Source: Candidatus Methanoperedens sp.
GTDB taxonomy: Archaea > Halobacteriota > Methanosarcinia > Methanosarcinales > Methanoperedenaceae
Reading direction: 5' to 3'
Length of the DNA stretch: 51,294 bases
Assembly (NCBI GenBank): GCA_026552955.1
Contig: JAPMTS010000028.1
Coordinates: 1 to 51,294 of the forward strand
A model generated the notes under the pieces. That model was not told the origin of the DNA, did no database searches, and was given only the letters and a program-made list of their open reading frames with translations. Shown here in pieces: positions 47,045-51,294 of this stretch. Both the position numbers and the translations under genes were made by a program. Numbering within the stretch: position 1 is the first letter of the stretch; each line of letters opens with the position of its first letter.

Positions 47045-48154
47045 ATGGAAATGTATGAACAAATATTCGAAATAACAGATGAAATAGGCCCTGAAAAGAT
47101 AATTCATTTATACGAACCGCGCACGAAAATGAAAGCCATTGTCGTGGTGGATAACGTTGCGGCAGGTCCTGCTATCGGCGGGGTGAGAATGGCTCCCGAC
47201 GTGACATTGAATGAAGTAAGAAGGCTAGCCCGTGCAATGACCTATAAAAACGTCATGGCAGGTCTTCCCCATGGCGGTGGAAAATCCGGGATCATCGCTG
47301 ACTCCAGGACCGTGAACAAAGAGCAGGTGATAAGGACCTTTGCCCGCGGGATAAAAAATATCCTGGAATATATTCCGGGACCGGACATGGGTACGGATGA
47401 AGCAAGCATGGCTTATGTTTATGATGAAACCGCCCGCGCTGTGGGTCTTCCAAGAGAACTTGGAGGTCTCCCACTTGATGAGATGGGCGCAACCGGATAT
47501 GGGGTAGCGCAATGCGCCGATGTAGCGAAAGATTACATCAATCTTGATCTTAATGGAGCTCGTGTCACAATAGAGGGATTTGGCAACGTGGGAAAACCTG
47601 CAGCGAGTTATCTTGCCGGGGAAGGTGCAATTCTCGTTGGTGCAAGCGACTCAAAAGGTACGATCTATAATTCCAGAGGTATTAATGTCGAAGAGTTGAT
47701 ACGCGTTAAGGAATCCACGGGTTCAGTAATAAATTACAAAGATGGGGAAGTGTTGAAAATAACAGATCTTTTGATGATAAATACGGATATCCTTATTCCT
47801 GCGGCCAGACCGGATGTTATAAACGATGCAAATTCGGATGTGGTTGATGCAAAATTGATAATAGAGGGTGCAAATATCCCTATAACCGAAAGTGCAGAAA
47901 GGCTGCTCCACGACAGGGGTATCCTGGTAGTTCCTGATTTTGTAGCTAATGCAGGCGGAGTTATAACCGCTTCGGTCGAATATCACGGCGGAACGGAGAC
48001 AGTTGCAATGGACAGGATAAAAACAACTATCAGAAAGAATACCAAAGAGCTCCTTGATAAGGTATATGGCGACAAAACATATCCCCGCGATACTTCTGTA
48101 ATGATCGCAAAACAACGCGTCTTGCGCGCGATGAAATACAGGGAATGGATGTAA
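47045..48154 (+). CDS. Glu/Leu/Phe/Val dehydrogenase family protein, leucine dehydrogenase-like
   Basis: 369 residues. GLPHGGGKSGI carries the catalytic lysine and PGPDMGTDEASM the aspartate; GFGNVGKPAASYLA is the NAD-binding loop. The length (below 400) and IGGVRMAPDVT fit leucine/valine or phenylalanine dehydrogenases better than the longer glutamate enzyme, but substrate is not certain. GGGAGAGGAAAACC is a strong ribosome-binding region. It overlaps the acyl-CoA synthetase gene, so amino-acid breakdown to 2-oxoacids and then acyl-CoA to acid plus ATP is a possible path. Confidence 0.85.
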   Translation: MEMYEQIFEITDEIGPEKIIHLYEPRTKMKAIVVVDNVAAGPAIGGVRMAPDVTLNEVRRLARAMTYKNVMAGLPHGGGKSGIIADSRTVNKEQVIRTFARGIKNILEYIPGPDMGTDEASMAYVYDETARAVGLPRELGGLPLDEMGATGYGVAQCADVAKDYINLDLNGARVTIEGFGNVGKPAASYLAGEGAILVGASDSKGTIYNSRGINVEELIRVKESTGSVINYKDGEVLKITDLLMINTDILIPAARPDVINDANSDVVDAKLIIEGANIPITESAERLLHDRGILVVPDFVANAGGVITASVEYHGGTETVAMDRIKTTIRKNTKELLDKVYGDKTYPRDTSVMIAKQRVLRAMKYREWM

Positions 48155-49542
48155 TGCTTTCATCCATATTTGAACCTGAGTCCGTGGCAGTAATTGGTGC
48201 GTCAAATAATGTGACAAAATGGGGAGGCAGGATACTAAAGAACCTGCTGGGCGGATTTGCGGGAAAGATCTATCCGGTCAATCCAAAGGAAACTATTATC
48301 CAGGGACTTGATTCATATCCATCCGTTCTTGATATTCCCGGAATGGTGGAACTGGCAGTGGTGATCGTTCCCTACGCGATCGTCCATTCTATCGTAGAAG
48401 AATGCGGGAAAAAAGGTGTGAAGGGACTTGTAGTGATAAGTGCAGGTTTTAGTGAAGCCGGGAATGAAAGCGGTGAAATTGAACTTGTATCTATCGCCAG
48501 AAAATACGGAATGAGAATGATAGGACCCAATACCCTTGGCATCGTGAATGAGCGTGCAAGACTTAATGCAAGCATTATCGGCAGGCTTCCAAGACCCGGA
48601 TATATCTCTTTCATTACTCAGAGCGGATCGCTTGGACTTGCGCTTGCTGAGTGGACTATCGCCACTGAACTGGGTTTGTGTAAAGTGATAAGTACAGGCA
48701 ACAAAGCCCAGACTGATGACGTTGACTTTATCGAATACTTAAGCAATGACCCTTCAACGGGCGTCATAGCCATGTATATCGAAGGTATCAAGCGGGGAAG
48801 GACGTTCCTTGACGCTGCCAGGAATATCAGCAAACCCATAGTTGTCATCAAGACCGGAAGGTCCAAGCGTGGAGCAAAAGCGGTTTTTTCACATACCGGC
48901 TCCATTGCAGGTTCAGATGAGGTTTATTCAGCTGCTTTTAACCAGGCAGGAATATTGCGCGTGGATACTATCGATGAACTTTTTGATGCTGCTCTTGCTT
49001 TTTCATGCCAGCCCCTGCCCCGGGGAAATAACGTTGCGATCTTTTCAAATGGCGGAGGAGCATCAATAGTCGCTGCTGATGAATGTGAGAGGCAGGGGAT
49101 ACATATTACAGACCTGACAGAGGAAACAAGGGAAAAAATAAGAAAGGTCATCCCGAAATTTGGATCGGTTTCAAATCCGATAGACACGGCAGGAACGGTT
49201 TCATTCAAGATATATAATGATTCCATCAAGGCTCTTCATGATGATCCGAATGTGGACGCCATTATCGTTATCTATGTGCATACAATGATCTCAAACGCAA
49301 TGCCCCCGGCTGAAGCTGTGGTGGAAATGAAACAAAAATGTGACCGGGAAAAAGGTAAAAAACCTATAATCGCATGCTGGATGGGCGGGCTCGGGACAGA
49401 AGAAGGAGTGGATCTTTTAAAGAGCGAAAGTATCCCCAATTATCCTGTCCCTGAGAGGGCTGTAAAAGCCCTTTGGGCCCTTATAAAGCACAGGGAATTC
49501 CTGGAAAAAATCAAAATCCAAAAGGCAAAACCAGGGGATTGA
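48154..49542 (+). CDS. acdA: ADP-forming acyl-CoA synthetase, alpha subunit
   Basis: 462 residues from the ATG that shares one base with the upstream stop (TAATG); an in-frame ATG at 48145 is possible. FEPESVAVIGASNNVTKWGGRI starts the CoA-binding domain, GPNTLGIVN and FITQSGSLGLA follow, and FSHTGSIAGSD holds the phosphohistidine-region motif. It converts acetyl- or other acyl-CoA plus ADP and phosphate to acid plus ATP. The beta subunit is the next gene. Confidence 0.9.
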   Translation: MLSSIFEPESVAVIGASNNVTKWGGRILKNLLGGFAGKIYPVNPKETIIQGLDSYPSVLDIPGMVELAVVIVPYAIVHSIVEECGKKGVKGLVVISAGFSEAGNESGEIELVSIARKYGMRMIGPNTLGIVNERARLNASIIGRLPRPGYISFITQSGSLGLALAEWTIATELGLCKVISTGNKAQTDDVDFIEYLSNDPSTGVIAMYIEGIKRGRTFLDAARNISKPIVVIKTGRSKRGAKAVFSHTGSIAGSDEVYSAAFNQAGILRVDTIDELFDAALAFSCQPLPRGNNVAIFSNGGGASIVAADECERQGIHITDLTEETREKIRKVIPKFGSVSNPIDTAGTVSFKIYNDSIKALHDDPNVDAIIVIYVHTMISNAMPPAEAVVEMKQKCDREKGKKPIIACWMGGLGTEEGVDLLKSESIPNYPVPERAVKALWALIKHREFLEKIKIQKAKPGD

Positions 49543-49544
49543 TT

Positions 49545-50189
49545 ATGAAAATTCTTACGGAACATGAGACAAAAAAGCTCCTTATAAAATACGGGATACC
49601 CGTTACCAAAGAGAGTATTGCTAATAGCCCTGATGAAGCATTTGCAATAGCATCACAGATCGGAACTCCTGTGGCTATGAAAATTTCATCACCGGACATT
49701 TCACATAAAAGCGATGTTGGCGGCGTGGTTCTAAATGTAGGTGCTCATGAGGCAAGAGGTACTTATGACAGGATCATATCTCAAATTAAAAAAGTGGCGC
49801 CTCTTGCAAGGATCGAAGGTATTCTTGTCCAGCAGATGGCACCCCAGGGTCATGAGCTAATAGTTGGCCTCAAAAAAGATGCGCAGTTCGGTCATGTCTT
49901 GATGTTCGGCCTTGGCGGGATATTCGTGGAAGTTTATAAGGATGTTTCATTCAGGGTTATTCCCATAGAGAAAAGAGAGGCCATTGAGATGGTCTCGGAG
50001 ATCAAAGGCTATCCACTACTCAAAGGTATCCGCGGGAGGAAACCTGCACGCATAGAGGCGATCATTGATGTGTTGATGTCGGTTTCGCAGATAGCAGAAA
50101 AAGAGAAGATCATCGAACTTGATATAAACCCACTGATCGTTAATGAGGGCGGGGCAATTGCGGTTGATGCCAGGGCGATGATGGAATGA
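49545..50189 (+). CDS. acdB: ADP-forming acyl-CoA synthetase, beta subunit
   Basis: 214 residues from the ATG at 49545, with GGGGATTGATT upstream; the longer frame begins within acdA. TEHETKKLLIKYGIPVTKE and MKISSPDISHKSDVGGVVLNV are the ATP-grasp start, and ELDINPLIVNEGGAIAVDARAM is the end. In some relatives alpha and beta are fused; here they are separate with two bases between. Confidence 0.9.
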   Translation: MKILTEHETKKLLIKYGIPVTKESIANSPDEAFAIASQIGTPVAMKISSPDISHKSDVGGVVLNVGAHEARGTYDRIISQIKKVAPLARIEGILVQQMAPQGHELIVGLKKDAQFGHVLMFGLGGIFVEVYKDVSFRVIPIEKREAIEMVSEIKGYPLLKGIRGRKPARIEAIIDVLMSVSQIAEKEKIIELDINPLIVNEGGAIAVDARAMME

Positions 50190-50307
50190 TTAATATCAAA
50201 ATAAAAACCTGAGAAATTTTTTCCACCATAGTAATATGATTTTCTCCCGCTCCTGAAGAGGCCATAACATCTTGTATTTGATGCTGAATATAATAAGAAG
50301 ATCTGTC

Positions 50308-51198
50308 ATGAAATTTGGTGATTTAGAGCTTTATATCTTAAGTGATGGTACGCATACTGAAGATGGCGGGGGGATGTTTGAATATTTTCCAAAAGATATA
50401 TGGGCAAACTATAAAGTAGAAAGCAAAACCCCATACAAACCTGATGACCATAACAATATTTCAATGGCTTCAAACTGCCTTCTTATCAAACATCCAGAGG
50501 GTAATGTTTTAGTAGAGACAGGAATCCATGATAAGACCCGGAATTATGTGAAGTACCATAATATAGTTAAAAAGCCTTCATTGATGGAAAGCATGAAATC
50601 AGCAGGATTTCGACCATCCGATATAGATTTAGTAATAAACAGCCACCTTAATCCTGACCATATAGGATGGAATACTGTATGTGTTGATGGAAAATTGAAA
50701 CCTGCTTTTGAAAATGCAAAATATCTCATTCAAAAAAGAGAGTTCAAAACAGCACTGAATCCCGGATTTGAATTGAAGAATGATTATTTCAGCGTGGAGA
50801 TGGATATTATCCCGCTTGAAGCATCCGGAAACCTGGAATTAATAGATGGAGAAAAAGAAGTGTTTCCGGGAATTTTTCTGGTACCAACGCCAGGACATAC
50901 CAGGGGTCATCAGTCGGTGATAATCAAAGCTGAACAGAAAACCATGCTTTATGCTGCTGATATGGCAGCAATGGTGATGAACCAGGAAAAGCCCCGATGC
51001 AAAATGGCTTTTGACGCTTTAGGTAGAGAAGAATGCTGGATGACCAAGAAAGAATTGCTTTATGATAAGGCTGCTGAAAATGGCTGGTTCACTTATTTTT
51101 ATCATGAACCTTCGTTTTCCATTGGAATTATTAATAAGATAGCTAATGCCAGAGGGGAAACAGAATATAAGGTCAGGAAAGTCGAGAACCAATTATGA
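50308..51198 (+). CDS. Metallo-beta-lactamase-fold hydrolase with altered metal motif
   Basis: 296 residues from the ATG at 50308, which starts the first strand of the fold (MKFGDLELYILSDGTH); in-frame starts further upstream are possible. INSHLNPDHIGWN corresponds to HxHxDH, but the second histidine is asparagine. TPGHTRGHQSV and LYAADM supply the remaining ligands, and FYHEP the last histidine. The family includes lactonase-like and quorum-quenching enzymes, so a hydrolase of unknown substrate is the safest call. It ends against the transposon fragment. Confidence 0.75.
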   Translation: MKFGDLELYILSDGTHTEDGGGMFEYFPKDIWANYKVESKTPYKPDDHNNISMASNCLLIKHPEGNVLVETGIHDKTRNYVKYHNIVKKPSLMESMKSAGFRPSDIDLVINSHLNPDHIGWNTVCVDGKLKPAFENAKYLIQKREFKTALNPGFELKNDYFSVEMDIIPLEASGNLELIDGEKEVFPGIFLVPTPGHTRGHQSVIIKAEQKTMLYAADMAAMVMNQEKPRCKMAFDALGREECWMTKKELLYDKAAENGWFTYFYHEPSFSIGIINKIANARGETEYKVRKVENQL

Positions 51199-51294
51199 TC
51201 GTGAACTACCCCACCCTTTCGGGCTGGGGCTTCCTACTTCGTTGCTCCTCTGTTGAGGTTGCTCCATAGGCTTGAATTCCGGCAATACCTGCCG
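51193..51294 (-). CDS. tnpB: TnpB C-terminal end of a second IS200/IS605 element (runs off window)
   Basis: On the minus strand a frame enters from the window edge and reads VLPEFKPMEQPQQRSNEVGS to a TAA at 51193-51195. The EFKPME phrase followed by a variable tail encoded by the end hairpin is how many archaeal TnpB proteins finish. Another frame also stays open for most of this stretch, so the exact reading is uncertain, but the hairpin below supports an IS end. The end overlaps the stop codon of the hydrolase gene. Confidence 0.55.
   Translation of the reverse strand, partial: RQVLPEFKPMEQPQQRSNEVGSPSPKGWGSSRS
51209..51229 (-). repeat. Hairpin at the right end of the IS200/IS605 element
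   Basis: CCCCACCC (51209-51216) and GGGCTGGGG (51221-51229) form a stem with one bulge. On the minus strand this reads GGAAGCCCC...GGGGTAGTTCAC, the usual 3' end of IS200/IS605 tnpB elements, where the omega (guide) RNA also ends. Confidence 0.6.

Noticed and set aside
1-51294. tRNA or rRNA genes
   Set aside because: Intergenic regions were read for cloverleaf-like GC-rich segments and none was convincing; a covariance search could still find one.

Overview
The window is a 51 kb piece of an archaeal chromosome. Archaeal markers are a SepF, an Lsm protein, ribosomal protein eL37, a RIO2-type kinase, a ZPR1-like protein, archaeosortase-type C-terminal sorting tails and a formylmethanofuran dehydrogenase operon. 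That operon, together with a Rieske/cytochrome b complex, CxxCH multihaem cytochromes and an aminofutalosine (menaquinone) pathway enzyme, points to a menaquinone-using methane-oxidising relative of Methanosarcinales, most likely 'Candidatus Methanoperedens' (ANME-2d). The genus call is inference; no marker gene could be aligned.

Layout. 1-600: the edge of an IS200/IS605 element (tnpB runs off the window, tnpA has lost its middle). 643-2292: a large surface protein. 2536-3171: three near-identical tandem zinc-ribbon genes. 3272-4363: mqnE. 4531-8887, minus strand: a quinol:cytochrome c oxidoreductase operon in the order hexahaem cytochrome c, its paralogue, monohaem cytochrome, small membrane protein, Rieske, cytochrome b6-like, subunit IV-like, and a 58-residue membrane protein. 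9016-10986: a COG2433 (DUF460) gene. About 11.0-21.1 kb: an AT-rich integrated element with a tyrosine integrase, hairpin-rich noncoding DNA, a chain of small overlapping genes leading to a P-loop ATPase, several unknowns, a divergent pair that may be defensive, and secreted or membrane proteins. 21.4-24.1 kb: RIO2 kinase, a PEF-CTERM protein, an RGG-tailed single-strand DNA-binding protein and a TusA-like protein. 24.2-38.8 kb: a tungsten/formylmethanofuran dehydrogenase supercluster. 38.8-45.5 kb: translation, RNA, cell-division and GTPase housekeeping genes. 45.6-50.2 kb: malate dehydrogenase, glutamate/leucine-type dehydrogenase and ADP-forming acyl-CoA synthetase. 50.3-51.2 kb: a metallo-beta-lactamase-fold protein. 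The right edge is the 3' end of another tnpB.

How the genes fit together. The supercluster holds a ModE-like regulator, a tungstate-binding protein (TupA), Fwd subunits E-F-A-C-D-B, an FdhD-like sulfurtransferase, MoeA and the TupBC permease and ATPase. It therefore covers metal uptake, regulation, cofactor insertion and the metalloenzyme that runs the formyl-methanofuran step. Electrons from C1 oxidation could enter menaquinone (made through MqnE) and leave through the Rieske/cytochrome b complex to the multihaem cytochromes beside it. The cytochrome b subunit keeps the cysteine that binds the extra haem in b6f-type complexes.

No rRNA, tRNA or CRISPR array was recognised by eye. Starts were moved from the longest open frame where a ribosome-binding site, gene overlap or family length argued for it. 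Seven genes of 34-58 residues were found by direct translation between the longer genes.
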